Of a stretch of DNA of 27,550 nt, positions 1 to 7,584 are shown one piece after another. The stretch's first letter is position 1. Each line of letters starts with the position of its first letter. The translations under genes and the position numbers were made by a program. The stretch spans positions 1-27,550 of the forward strand of contig SIRV01000082.1 of the NCBI GenBank assembly GCA_004366195.1. The letters are read 5' to 3'. The notes beneath the pieces are model-generated. The model saw nothing but the letters and a program-made list of their open reading frames with translations. It was not told the origin of the DNA and did not search any database. The stretch comes from Actinomycetota bacterium (lineage in GTDB: Bacteria > Actinomycetota > UBA4738 > HRBIN12).

Positions 1-759
1 CGCCGCCACGAACGGGACCGCGGCATCGACCGGCTCCCCGGCCGCCACCGGCAGCCCGAGGTCCGCGAGGTGCTCCACGAGCGGCACGGCGAACGCTTCC
101 GGCGGGAGCGATGGGTCCGCCTGCGACCCCCCCGCCAGCACCAGCACGACCTGATGGGGTCCACCGAGGTCCGCGAGCACGTCCTCCGTGAGGCCGGCGT
201 CCACCGGCGTCAGGTACCCCGCCGTGAGCAGGGTGCGGAGCAGATCGTCGTCCCGGGGGTCGCGGCGCACGTCGACGGCGAGCCGCTCGGCGAGGGCGCG
301 CGCCGCGAGCTCGGGGATCGAGGCGGGGTCGGCGTCCTCGACCCCGCCCAGCAGCTCGGCGAGGGCGGCGGCGGCCTCGTCGTCGGCGGGCGCCAGGGCG
401 GCGCGAGCCTCGAGCACCACGCTCGTCGCCCCCGCCTCGTCGAGCGCCCGTCGAGCCTCCCCGAGCGCGTCCCCATCGAGCCCCTCGACCGCCACGACCA
501 CCACGCGATGCCCGAGGAGCCGCCCCTCGGTGAGGTGCGTGAGCGCGACGTCGTTGAACGCCCGTTCGTTCGCGAGGCGGTCCTGGAGCTGCCTCACCTC
601 GCTCCGCAGGTCGTTCATCCTGCGCGCTTGGTCGGCGACCTGGGCCCGCAGCTCCTCCACCAGGCGGGGCTGGACGAAGGCGCTCCCCGCCAGCATGCCC
701 AGGGCGAGCGCCAGGAAGATCGCCACGATGGTCACGACGTGCTGGCGGAACGAGATCAC
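1..759 (-). CDS. mctB: MctB-like copper transport protein (3'-truncated by window edge)
   Basis: The reading frame stays open from a GTG at 757-759 to base 1, giving 253 residues without a stop, so the C-terminus lies outside the window. The protein begins with about seven polar residues and then one hydrophobic segment (about residues 8-29, VVTIVAIFLALALGMLAG). A coiled-coil stretch follows (about 32-66, VEELRAQVADQARRMNDLRS), then an Ala/Leu-rich soluble region. This architecture, directly downstream of steA, matches the actinobacterial MctB family, whose Mycobacterium member was linked to copper export and outer-membrane function; its role in other actinobacteria is unproven. The GTG start is supported by GGAGGGG about 5 nt upstream. 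It lies 25 bp after steA and is probably co-transcribed with it. Family call is good; the copper role is inferred. Confidence 0.8.
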   Translation of the reverse strand, partial: MISFRQHVVTIVAIFLALALGMLAGSAFVQPRLVEELRAQVADQARRMNDLRSEVRQLQDRLANERAFNDVALTHLTEGRLLGHRVVVVAVEGLDGDALGEARRALDEAGATSVVLEARAALAPADDEAAAALAELLGGVEDADPASIPELAARALAERLAVDVRRDPRDDDLLRTLLTAGYLTPVDAGLTEDVLADLGGPHQVVLVLAGGSQADPSLPPEAFAVPLVEHLADLGLPVAAGEPVDAAVPFVAA

Positions 760-784
760 CGACCCCTCCGCACCGACCCCCGCC

Positions 785-2062
785 TCACCGCAGGCCCCGC
801 AGCTCGAAGAACCACTGGCGCAGCTCGTCGAGGAGCAGGGTCACGTACAGCCGCAGCGAGGGCGAGACCGCGATGACGAGGCCCATGGCCACCAGGGCGC
901 CGAGGACCAGGATCGTCGCGTCCCGCGTCCGCAGCCGGGGCGCGTACACGCGCGAGACGCCCTTCGCGTCCATCAGGATCTCCCCGACCCGCAACCGCAC
1001 GAGGAACGTGCTCGACATCCCGTCCCGGCCCTTGTCGAGGAACTCCCGCAGGTTCCCGTGGGTGCCGACGGCCACGATCGTCTCGGCGCCCTTCTCGTGG
1101 CCGAGGAGGAACGCGACGTCCTCGCTCGTGCCCGCCGCTCGGACCACCTTGTAGGGGACGCCGAGCGCCTCCAGCCGCGCTCGGCCCGGCGCCCGTCCGT
1201 CCGGGTACGCGTGCAGGACGACCTCGACGGGCCGACGGCGCCGAAGGCGCCTCGGCCGCTCCAGGGCCAGGCGCAGGGCCTCGTCCGAGACGCTGTCCAT
1301 GTCGCCCAGGATGATGTCGGGCCGGTATCCCGCCTCCAGCAGCGCGTCGGCTCCGCCGTCCACCCCGACGAGGACCGGCCGGACGTCGCGGATGTAGGGG
1401 GCCAGCGTGGCGAGGTCCTCCTTGTAGCCGTAGCCGCGGACCACCACGAGCATCGCGCGCCCCGCGAGGTCGTGGTCGAGCTCTGGCAGCCCGGCGCCCC
1501 CGAAGAGCAGGTCGCGCTCGCGCTGCAGGTACTCCAGGGTATTGCGGGCGAAGCGATCGAACCGATCGGCCAATCCCCGCTCCGCCTCGGCGAGGGCGTT
1601 CGCTACCGAGGCTTCGGTCTGTCGGACCCCGATCCCGACCAGCCGGTCCCCCACGTAGACCCGGTCTCCCTCGACGCGGATCGGGTCACCCTCGCGGACC
1701 TTGCGTAGCAACAGCGGCCCGACCGAGTCGACGAGCGGGATCCCCGCAGCGAGGAGGATCCTCGGACCGAGGTTCGGGTACCGGCCGGAGATGGACCGCG
1801 CGGCGTTCACCACCGCCACCACGCCGGCGGCGACCAGGGCTTCGGCCGATACCCGGTCGAGGTCCTCATGGTCGATGACCGCGACGTCGCCGGGCCCCGC
1901 GCGCTGCACGAGTCGCTTCGTCCGGCGGTCGACCCGCGCCGTGCCGGAGCGGGTCTCGGCCGGGCGGGCCTCGCGCCGCGCCGGCCGACCGCGCAGCCCT
2001 CGCGTCCTCGACGTGGCCGTGGGAACCTCCCGTGCGGACGACCGACCTCCGGACGTCCGCAC
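785..2062 (-). CDS. steA: SteA-like cytokinetic-ring protein
   Basis: The protein is 425 residues if the GTG at 2062 is used. An Arg-rich N-terminus leads into a conserved block (about 44-72, VDRRTKRLVQRAGPGD then VIDHEDLDR). The middle has a thiamine-pyrophosphokinase-like fold signature (LGDMDS) followed by HAYPDGRAPG. Near the C-terminus there is one hydrophobic membrane segment (ATILVLGALVAMGLVIAVS). In Corynebacterium, SteA with SteB affects septal cell-wall separation; the biochemical activity is unknown. Position between recN and mctB matches the actinobacterial order. An unusual Arg-rich stretch (RPRRLRRRRP) lies just before HAYPDG, where relatives as I recall them are shorter. The start is uncertain: there is no Shine-Dalgarno, and the family-conserved part begins only near residue 44. 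Confidence 0.85.
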   Translation of the reverse strand: MRTSGGRSSAREVPTATSRTRGLRGRPARREARPAETRSGTARVDRRTKRLVQRAGPGDVAVIDHEDLDRVSAEALVAAGVVAVVNAARSISGRYPNLGPRILLAAGIPLVDSVGPLLLRKVREGDPIRVEGDRVYVGDRLVGIGVRQTEASVANALAEAERGLADRFDRFARNTLEYLQRERDLLFGGAGLPELDHDLAGRAMLVVVRGYGYKEDLATLAPYIRDVRPVLVGVDGGADALLEAGYRPDIILGDMDSVSDEALRLALERPRRLRRRRPVEVVLHAYPDGRAPGRARLEALGVPYKVVRAAGTSEDVAFLLGHEKGAETIVAVGTHGNLREFLDKGRDGMSSTFLVRLRVGEILMDAKGVSRVYAPRLRTRDATILVLGALVAMGLVIAVSPSLRLYVTLLLDELRQWFFELRGLR

Positions 2063-2066
2063 GGCA

Positions 2067-2072
2067 AGCCTA
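2067..2072 (-). promoter_or_regulatory. Possible -10 element for steA
   Basis: The minus strand reads TAGGCT ending 4 nt before the GTG start of steA, in the 42 bp gap after recN. It fits TAnnnT, but the spacing is shorter than at the other leaderless candidates here. Weak call. Confidence 0.3.
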
Positions 2073-2104
2073 TCCGACCGGCGCGAGGTCTCGGAAGGCG
2101 CCGC

Positions 2105-3790
2105 CTAGCCCCGCCGTCGTGCGAGCGCCGGTCGGCGTCTGCGGCTCCCGCGCAGGCGAGCCGCCTCCGCGAGGAGCTCCTCGGCGTGGACGGCGGCTCC
2201 CCGACTCCCCGGCATCCCCGCCAGCATCCGGGCGAGCTCGACGACGCGCTCTTCGCCCTCGAGGGCGCGCACCGCGGCGGTCCCGCCGCGCTTGTCGACC
2301 AGCACGTGGTGGTCGGCGAAGGCCGCGATCTGGGGCAGGTGGGTCACGACGAGCACCTGGCGCCGCTCCGCGAGACGGGCGAGACGTCGGCCGACGGCGA
2401 GCGCCGCCTCGCCGCCGATCCCCTGGTCGACCTCGTCGAACACGAGCGTCGGGACGTCGTCCAGGTCGGCCACGGCGCTGCGGCAGGCCAGCATGGTGCG
2501 CGCGAGCTCCCCGCCCGAGGCCACCCTGGCGAGCGGCAGGAGCGGCTGTCCCGGCCCTCCCGCGAAGCCGAGCTCCGCTCGCTCGAGGCCCGTCGCCGTC
2601 GGCTCAGGGTGGGGGACGAGGCGCACCTCCACGCGGGCGCCGGCCATCCCGAGCTCGCGGAGCTCCCGCCCGATGGTCTCTGCCAGGGTCGGCGCCGCCC
2701 GCCGGCGCCCCTCCGACAGACGCTCGGCGAGCTCGGCGAGGGCCGTTCGGGCGGCCTCCAGCTCCGCCCGCAGCGCCGCCGCGCGCGTCTCCGCTCCGGC
2801 GAGCTCCGCCGCGCGCTCCCGGGCCCGCTCCAGGTAGGCGAGGACCTCCTCCTCGTCCTCGCCGTACTTGCGACGGAGGTCCCCGAGGACCGCGAGGCGC
2901 CCCTGGACCTCCTCCAGTCGGGCCGGGTCGGCGGCCAGGCCCTCCGCGTAGCGTCGCGCCTCCCGCAGGAGCTCGGTCGCCGCCTCGGCGAGCGCGCCGG
3001 CCCGCTCGGCCAGGGTCCCGGCGGCGGGGTCCAGCTCGGCGGCCCGTCGGAGGGCGCCGGCGGCCCCGGCCAGCGCATCCCCGGCCGCACCCTCGTCCCC
3101 GAGGGTCCGAAGGGCCTCGCCCGCCAGCTCGAGCAGGCGCTCGACGTGGGCGAGGCGCGCCGCCTCGGCCTCGAGCTCGATCCGCTCCCCCGGCCTCGGC
3201 GCCGCGGCCTCGATCTCGCGGATCTGGTAGGCGAGGAGGTCGAGCTCGCGCTCCCGGTCCCGCTCTCCCCGCTCCAGCTCCTCCAGCCGCTCCGCGAGGG
3301 CCCGAGCCCGCGCGTGGGCCTCGCCGTGCGCGCGGAGGGTCTCCAGGTGGTCGGGGCCCGCGAAGCGGTCGAGGAACGCGGTCTGCGCGGACGGCGAGAG
3401 GAGCCGGAGGCCCTCGTGCTGGCCGTGGAGCTCCACGAGCTCCTCGCCGATGGACGCCAACGCCGAGAGCGGCGCGAGGCGCCCGCCGATGCGAGCGGTG
3501 CTCCGGCCGTCGGCCCCGACGCGACGGGAGCAGATCACCTCGCCCTCCTCCGCCCAGCCCTCCCGGACGGCGACGGGTGGGGCGTCGGCCCTCAGATCCA
3601 CCTCGGCGGCGGCCGCTCCCGGACGCACGAGGGAGGCCGCGGCCCTGCGGCCCAAAGCGAGCTGGAGCCCGACGGTGATCATCGTCTTGCCGGCGCCGGT
3701 CTCGCCGGTCAGCACGTTCAGCCCGGGGTGCAGCTCGAGCTCGGCCCGTTCGATCACCCCCAGGCCCCGGATGTGCAGCTCGCGGAGCAT
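2105..3790 (-). CDS. recN: DNA repair protein RecN (SMC-like ATPase)
   Basis: This 561-residue protein, normal length for RecN, acts in recombinational repair of double-strand breaks. The N-terminus starts the ATPase head (MLRELHIRGLGVIERAELEL) with a Walker A GETGAGKT at residues 29-36. A Q-loop-like ELHGQHE follows. The middle (about 150-390) is rich in Glu, Ala, Arg and Leu and forms the expected coiled-coil arms. The C-terminal half-head has the ABC signature ASGGELAR (424-431), Walker B LVFDEVD with D452 and E453, and an H-loop His at 484 (VVTHLPQIA). All catalytic motifs are intact. The ATG start matches the family N-terminus. It has no Shine-Dalgarno; a TAGCAT sits 6 nt upstream, so a leaderless transcript is likely, independent of the NAD kinase gene 23 bp upstream. 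Confidence 0.97.
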   Translation of the reverse strand: MLRELHIRGLGVIERAELELHPGLNVLTGETGAGKTMITVGLQLALGRRAAASLVRPGAAAAEVDLRADAPPVAVREGWAEEGEVICSRRVGADGRSTARIGGRLAPLSALASIGEELVELHGQHEGLRLLSPSAQTAFLDRFAGPDHLETLRAHGEAHARARALAERLEELERGERDRERELDLLAYQIREIEAAAPRPGERIELEAEAARLAHVERLLELAGEALRTLGDEGAAGDALAGAAGALRRAAELDPAAGTLAERAGALAEAATELLREARRYAEGLAADPARLEEVQGRLAVLGDLRRKYGEDEEEVLAYLERARERAAELAGAETRAAALRAELEAARTALAELAERLSEGRRRAAPTLAETIGRELRELGMAGARVEVRLVPHPEPTATGLERAELGFAGGPGQPLLPLARVASGGELARTMLACRSAVADLDDVPTLVFDEVDQGIGGEAALAVGRRLARLAERRQVLVVTHLPQIAAFADHHVLVDKRGGTAAVRALEGEERVVELARMLAGMPGSRGAAVHAEELLAEAARLRGSRRRRPALARRRG

Positions 3791-3796
3791 GGCCGG

Positions 3797-3802
3797 ATGC
3801 TA
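3797..3802 (-). promoter_or_regulatory. Putative leaderless -10 element of recN
   Basis: The minus strand reads TAGCAT, then exactly 6 nt, then the recN ATG. The transcript would begin at or next to the start codon. It lies in the 23 bp gap between the NAD kinase stop and recN, so recN may be transcribed on its own as well as by read-through. Confidence 0.5.
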
Positions 3803-3813
3803 CCCCGAGGCAC

Positions 3814-4677
3814 TCACACGCTCGGACGGCGAGGTGGCGGCTCGCCCGGGAGGTCGAACTTCTCCCGCACGAGCGCGTGGAACGAGGGCGCGTCGGGCCG
3901 TCGGACCACGCGCGCGGGGTTCGGCGCCCGGCGGATGCGTACCCGGGCACCGATCGGGAGCTCCAGGCTCTCGCGCCCGTCGGCCGAGAGCAGGCCCTCC
4001 TCATCGCCCACCACCTCCAGCACCACCTGCTGGTCGGGGTGGAGGACGAGGGAGCGGTCGAAGACCATGTGGGCCGCGACCGGCGTCACGATGAGGCAGG
4101 AGACGGTGGGCGTCACGATCGGGCCGCCGCTGGAGAAGGAGTACGCGGTCGAGCCGGTCGGGGTGGCCACGATGACGCCGTCGGCGGAGAAGGTCGTCAC
4201 GTACCCGTCGTCCACGAACACCGCGAGCCGGACCAGCCGGTGCCGCGCCTCCTTCTCCACGATGACCTCGTTCAGTGCCCACTGGGGCTCGAAGGCGACC
4301 CCTCCGACGGCCTCGGCCATCACCGCCATCCGTTCCTCCACGTGTGCGGTGCCCTCCAGCGCTGCCTCGATCATGGGCGGCGCGTCGTCCGGCTCGACCT
4401 CGGTGAGGAACCCGAGCCTGCCGACCTTGACCCCCAGGATCGGACAGGACGCGCGGGAGGCGAGGTGCGCCGCGTGGAGGAACGTCCCGTCGCCGCCCAC
4501 CGAGACGATGAGGTCCAGTCCCTCGGCGAAGGCCCGAGCCCGAGCGCCGTTCCCGGCGCCGTCGTCACGGAACCAACGGCACTCGACGCCGCGCTCCTCG
4601 AGCCAGCCGACGAGCCGGTCCGCCGCGGAATGGGCGGCCTCCCGGTCGGGGTGCACGACGAAGCCGACCCGCTTCAC
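3814..4677 (-). CDS. nadK: NAD kinase
   Basis: The 287-residue protein phosphorylates NAD to NADP. The Rossmann-like N-domain starts KRVGFVVHPDRE. The ATP-NAD kinase motif GGDG is at residues 61-64 (SVGGDGTFLHAA) and the conserved NE pair at 136-137 (LNEVIVEK). The Gly/Thr-rich loop VATPTGSTAYSFSSGGP spans about 170-186. Length and motifs are complete. The GTG start at 4677 overlaps the TGA stop of tlyA as GTGA, with GGAG about 6 nt upstream, so translation is probably coupled to tlyA. The order tlyA, nadK, recN is shared with Mycobacterium (Rv1694-Rv1696). The symbol ppnK is also used for this family. Confidence 0.97.
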   Translation of the reverse strand: MKRVGFVVHPDREAAHSAADRLVGWLEERGVECRWFRDDGAGNGARARAFAEGLDLIVSVGGDGTFLHAAHLASRASCPILGVKVGRLGFLTEVEPDDAPPMIEAALEGTAHVEERMAVMAEAVGGVAFEPQWALNEVIVEKEARHRLVRLAVFVDDGYVTTFSADGVIVATPTGSTAYSFSSGGPIVTPTVSCLIVTPVAAHMVFDRSLVLHPDQQVVLEVVGDEEGLLSADGRESLELPIGARVRIRRAPNPARVVRRPDAPSFHALVREKFDLPGEPPPRRPSV

Positions 4678-5477
4678 CGCCGCTCCCCGACGAGCGCCAG
4701 CGCCTCCGCCACGGCGGCGTCGAGGTCGACCTCGCGAGCCGGCTGCCCCCGGACGGCGTGGAGGAAGAACTCCACGTTGCCGGCGGGCCCTCGGATCGGC
4801 GAGGCCATGGCGGCGACGGGTCCGATGCCGCTCGACGCGAAGGCGCTCGCGACTCGCTCGAGGGCCCTGCGCCACGCGGCGGGATCCCGCACGACGCCGC
4901 CGCGCTCGACGTCCTCGCGCCCCACCTCGAACTGCGGCTTCACGAGCGCGATGACGTCGGCGCCGGGCGCGGCGACCCTCGCGATGGCCGGGGCGACGAG
5001 CGTGAGGGAGATGAACGAGAGGTCGGCCACGATGAGGTCGGGGCGGGCGGGCAGCCGCTCCGGCGTGAGCGTCCTCGCGTTCGTGCGCTCCAGGACGAGG
5101 ACCCGCGGGTCCGTCCGCAGGTGCCAGGCGAGCTGCCCGTACCCGACGTCGACCGCGGTGACGCGCGCCGCACCGCCACGGAGCAGCCGGTCGGTGAACC
5201 CGCCGGTCGAGGCGCCGAGGTCCAGGCACTCCCGTCCCGCGGGGTCGACGCCGAACCGCGCCAGCGCCGCGTCGAGCTTCTCCCCGCCCCGAGAGGCGAA
5301 CGGCCGCGGCGGCCCGAGGATCTCCAGCGGCTCCTCCGGCCCGACCAGGGAGGATGCCTTCGCCGCCGGGGCGCCGCCGACCCGAACCAGCCCCCGACGC
5401 ACCGCCTCCTGGGCCTCGGTGCGGGAGCGCACGAGGCCGCGCCGCACGAGCTCGGCGTCGAGGCGGCGTCGGGTCAC
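4674..5477 (-). CDS. tlyA: TlyA, 16S/23S rRNA 2'-O-methyltransferase (cytidine)
   Basis: A 267-residue protein, one residue shorter than Mycobacterium TlyA as I remember it. An N-terminal S4 RNA-binding domain (about 4-60, RRLDAELVRRGLVRSR) is followed by a FtsJ-like Rossmann methyltransferase. The SAM-binding loop is LDLGASTGGFTDRLL (85-99). The expected catalytic residues appear as K67 (RGGEKL), D152 (ADLSFISL), K180 (LVKPQFE) and a Glu in the late GNVEFF motif. TlyA methylates 16S C1409 and 23S C1920; loss gives capreomycin resistance in mycobacteria. The GTG start at 5477 overlaps the previous gene's TGA as GTGA and no Shine-Dalgarno lies directly before it, so translation probably depends on re-initiation. 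The complete rrn operon lies about 6 kb away. Confidence 0.96.
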   Translation of the reverse strand: MTRRRLDAELVRRGLVRSRTEAQEAVRRGLVRVGGAPAAKASSLVGPEEPLEILGPPRPFASRGGEKLDAALARFGVDPAGRECLDLGASTGGFTDRLLRGGAARVTAVDVGYGQLAWHLRTDPRVLVLERTNARTLTPERLPARPDLIVADLSFISLTLVAPAIARVAAPGADVIALVKPQFEVGREDVERGGVVRDPAAWRRALERVASAFASSGIGPVAAMASPIRGPAGNVEFFLHAVRGQPAREVDLDAAVAEALALVGERR

Positions 5478-5878
5478 GCGGAGGGTGGCGACGCGGTCCC
5501 TCCGCCGGTCTCGACGGCGGGCGTGGCCTGGCTCGCGGCCCTGCGCGCAGGGGCCTTGCGGGTCGCCGCCTTGCGGGTCGCCGTGCGCTTGGGGGCGGCA
5601 CCCCGCTCGAGCTCGCGCACCCGGCGCTTCAGCGCGTCGAGCTCGTCCTTGGTCGCCACGCCCACCGCGGCGAGCTGGGACCGCACCTCGGAGCGGACGA
5701 GCTCGGCGATCCGCTGGCGGTTCTTCTGGGACCACTCCAGGAGCTCCTGGGCGGCCTTGCTGACCCGGTCCTTGCCCTCGCCCTTGAGGAGCGAGCGCGC
5801 GAGCGCCTCGGCTTTGGCCGGCGAGAGCTTGCCGACGGCGGCCTCCATGAACTTGCGGACGTCGGCGATGCTGGTCAT
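5474..5878 (-). CDS. Phasin/BMFP-like coiled-coil protein with Ala-Lys-Arg-rich tail
   Basis: I chose the ATG at 5878 (134 residues) because AGGAGGG lies 7-8 nt upstream; an in-frame upstream start would add nine Arg-rich residues. Residues about 1-90 are helical and charged. The stretch VRSEVRSQLAAVGVATKDEL followed by DALKRRVRELE resembles the phasin and BMFP/UbiK-type coiled coil. The tail (about 95-120) is basic and low-complexity with repeated ATRK/APARRA units, like histone-H1-like tails, and then ends in a Ser/Pro/Gly-rich segment. There is no signal peptide or membrane segment. It occupies the place of the small gene Rv1693 upstream of tlyA in Mycobacterium and overlaps tlyA by GTGA. 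Function is unknown; granule, membrane or nucleic-acid binding are all possible. Confidence 0.8.
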   Translation of the reverse strand: MTSIADVRKFMEAAVGKLSPAKAEALARSLLKGEGKDRVSKAAQELLEWSQKNRQRIAELVRSEVRSQLAAVGVATKDELDALKRRVRELERGAAPKRTATRKAATRKAPARRAASQATPAVETGGGTASPPSA

Positions 5879-5905
5879 CGCATCCCTCCTTCGTCGTCCC
5901 CGCAC

Positions 5906-5911
5906 AGGATA
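5906..5911 (-). promoter_or_regulatory. Possible -10 element of the phasin-like/tlyA/nadK operon
   Basis: The minus strand reads TATCCT about 27 nt before the ATG of the phasin-like gene, leaving a leader of roughly 20 nt that contains its AGGAGG site. No convincing -35 is visible. It would drive the phasin-like gene, tlyA and nadK as one unit, divergent from the rhomboid gene. Confidence 0.35.
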
Positions 5912-5942
5912 GCCCGCTCGCGCCCGCCGCAGCGGGCTGCCT

Positions 5943-5951
5943 TGCTACGCT
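5943..5951 (+). promoter_or_regulatory. Putative extended -10 promoter upstream of rhomboid gene
   Basis: TGCTACGCT is an extended -10 (TGn plus TAnnnT). It ends exactly 6 nt before a GTG at 5958, the same geometry seen at other genes in this window. That GTG opens a short ORF rather than the rhomboid frame itself. No -35 consensus is visible. Confidence 0.5.
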
Positions 5952-5957
5952 TCGCCC

Positions 5958-5987
5958 GTGGACCGAGCGCGCGGGGCTGCGGCGTGA
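5958..5987 (+). CDS. Nine-codon leaderless uORF coupled to the rhomboid gene
   Basis: Starting from the GTG placed 6 nt after TGCTACGCT, the frame reads VDRARGAAA and ends in TGA at 5985-5987. That TGA overlaps the rhomboid GTG start (5984-5986) as GTGA, the same coupling used by several real gene pairs here. The peptide itself has no recognisable function. If real, ribosomes would load on a leaderless mRNA at the uORF and re-initiate at the rhomboid start. It is too short for codon statistics, so this rests on signal geometry only. Confidence 0.4.
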   Translation: MDRARGAAA

Positions 5988-6796
5988 TCCCGATCCGGGA
6001 CGCGAACCCCACGCGTCGCGTGCCGTGGATCACGCTCGCGCTGATCGCCGCGAACCTCGCCGCCTTCCTCCTCTGGCAACCGACGTTCGCGAGCGAGGCG
6101 CGCCAGCAGGGCTTCTTCTTCTGCAACGCGGCGATCCCCTGGGAGATCACCCACGGGGAGAACCTCGCGCGGGGCGGAGTGGCGGCCAGGCGGGCGCTCG
6201 ACCGGGAGTTCGGGTCCGGCGCCGGTGTCGAGGTGCAGTCCTACATGGCTCGCCGCTGTCCCGACAAGAGCTGGCTCGCCTCGGTGTTCGTCGCCATGTT
6301 CCTCCACGGCGGCTGGCTGCACATCGGTGGGAACATGCTCTTCCTCTGGATCTTCGGGAACAACGTCGAGGACCGCCTGGGTCGCCTCAGGTTCCTCGTC
6401 TTCTACCTGCTCGGGGGCGTCGCGGCGATGCTGATGCAGCTGGCGATGGGCCCGGGCTCCACGGTCCCGACGCTCGGAGCGTCCGGCGCCATCGCGGCGG
6501 TCCTCGGCGCCTACCTCGTGCTGTTCCCCCACGCGCGCGTCACGACCCTGATCGTCGCCTGGTTCATCACGGCCGTCGACCTCCCCGCTGGCGTGCTGCT
6601 CGCCATGTGGTTCGTCCTCCAGCTGTTCAGCGGGGTCGGGCAGCTCGGGACGCAGATCGCGGGAGGCGTCGCGTACTGGGCCCACGTCGGGGGCTTCGTG
6701 TTCGGCATGGTCGTCACCTGGCTGCTCTTCCGGGGGCGGCGGAGACCGTCGGCCCCCTCCACCATCTGGACGCCTCCGCGTCCCGACTACTTCTGA
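5984..6796 (+). CDS. Rhomboid-family intramembrane serine protease
   Basis: This 270-residue polytopic membrane protein would cleave substrates within the membrane. The first membrane segment is about residues 14-31. A long loop (about 32-98) carries Cys47 and Cys92 and may be disulfide-linked if extracytoplasmic. The rhomboid HxxxHxxxN pattern is H109, H113, N117 (HGGWLHIGGNML). The catalytic Ser is S167 in GASG (165-168) and the partner His is H234 (YWAHVGGFVFGM). Both catalytic residues are present. The C-terminus is a short basic, Pro-rich tail. The GTG at 5984 is the only start near the family N-terminus and overlaps a uORF stop. The 3' end overlaps the convergent HAD gene by 10 bp. The natural substrate is unknown. 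Confidence 0.93.
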   Translation: MIPIRDANPTRRVPWITLALIAANLAAFLLWQPTFASEARQQGFFFCNAAIPWEITHGENLARGGVAARRALDREFGSGAGVEVQSYMARRCPDKSWLASVFVAMFLHGGWLHIGGNMLFLWIFGNNVEDRLGRLRFLVFYLLGGVAAMLMQLAMGPGSTVPTLGASGAIAAVLGAYLVLFPHARVTTLIVAWFITAVDLPAGVLLAMWFVLQLFSGVGQLGTQIAGGVAYWAHVGGFVFGMVVTWLLFRGRRRPSAPSTIWTPPRPDYF

Positions 6797-7584
6797 TCCC
6801 GCTCCGGCGGGGGCTCCAGCAGGGCGCGCACGTCCGCCACCACGTAGGTCGGGCGGATGTCGGAGGCGGCGAGTCGCTCGACCTCCGTGACGCCCGAGAG
6901 GACCAGCACGCTGTCCCACCCGAGCGCGTTCGCGCCGGCGATGTCGGTCTCGAGACGGTCGCCGACCACGAGCGGCCGCCCATCCCCGACGCGGCGCACG
7001 GCCGCCTCGAACAGCGGCGGGTAGGGCTTGCCGACGACCTCCGGCTCCGCTCCGGTGGTGGTGGTGATGACGGCGAGCAGGGCCCCGGCGCCGGGCCAGA
7101 GGCCGTCCGGCGCCGGGTACGCGCGGTCGTCGTTCGTCGCCACGAGCGCGGCCCCCCGCTGTACGAGCAGGCAGGCCCGGCGGAGCTTCGCGTAGGTGAC
7201 CGCGCGGTCCCACCCCACGACGACGCAATCGGTCCGCTCCGGCTCCCCGTCGACGACCTCGACCCCGGCCTCCGTGAGGGCTCGCCGGACCCCCTCCTCG
7301 CCGATCACGAACGCGCGCCGGTACCCGCGAGCGGCGACCAGCTCTGCCGCGACGAGCGCCGATGTCACGATCTCCGCGGGGTCCGCCTCGTACCCGAGCT
7401 CGCCGAGCATCGCCGCGACCGCTTCCGGGGTCCGCGCGGAGTTGTTCGTCACGAACGCGAGCCGGTGGCCGTCTCGCCGCAGCGCCGCCAGGGCCTCGGG
7501 GCCGCCGGGGACGACCTCCGGGCCGCGGAAGAGGACCCCGTCCAGATCGAAGAGGATGGGGTCGTACCCGTCGGCGAGGCGCAT
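6787..7584 (-). CDS. HAD-IIA family phosphatase (NagD / Rv1692-like)
   Basis: The 265-residue protein is a haloacid-dehalogenase-type phosphatase. Motif I is FDLDGVL, with nucleophile D13 and acid/base D15. Motif II is VTNNSA (T46, N47). The C2-type cap contains VVGWDRAVTYAKL. Motif III is K186 (VVGKPYPP), and motif IV is VVGDRLETDIAGA with D209 and D214. All catalytic residues are present. The syntenic Mycobacterium protein Rv1692 was described as a glycerol-3-phosphate phosphatase, so a role in recycling glycerol phosphate is plausible but not shown here. The ATG overlaps the stop of the upstream TPR gene as TGATG, implying coupling. Its 3' end overlaps the convergent rhomboid gene by 10 bp. 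Confidence 0.93.
   Translation of the reverse strand: MRLADGYDPILFDLDGVLFRGPEVVPGGPEALAALRRDGHRLAFVTNNSARTPEAVAAMLGELGYEADPAEIVTSALVAAELVAARGYRRAFVIGEEGVRRALTEAGVEVVDGEPERTDCVVVGWDRAVTYAKLRRACLLVQRGAALVATNDDRAYPAPDGLWPGAGALLAVITTTTGAEPEVVGKPYPPLFEAAVRRVGDGRPLVVGDRLETDIAGANALGWDSVLVLSGVTEVERLAASDIRPTYVVADVRALLEPPPERDQK

Noticed and set aside
1868..4954. A 1028-codon open frame on the plus strand across steA, recN and nadK
   Set aside because: It is antisense to three clear family members, is made of Arg/Pro/Gly/Ala-rich nonsense, and arises because stop codons are rare at this GC content.
4678..5601. Upstream extension of the NAD kinase frame to about base 5601
   Set aside because: The added residues are Arg/Pro-rich shadow of tlyA; the NAD kinase family N-terminus begins at the GTG at 4677.
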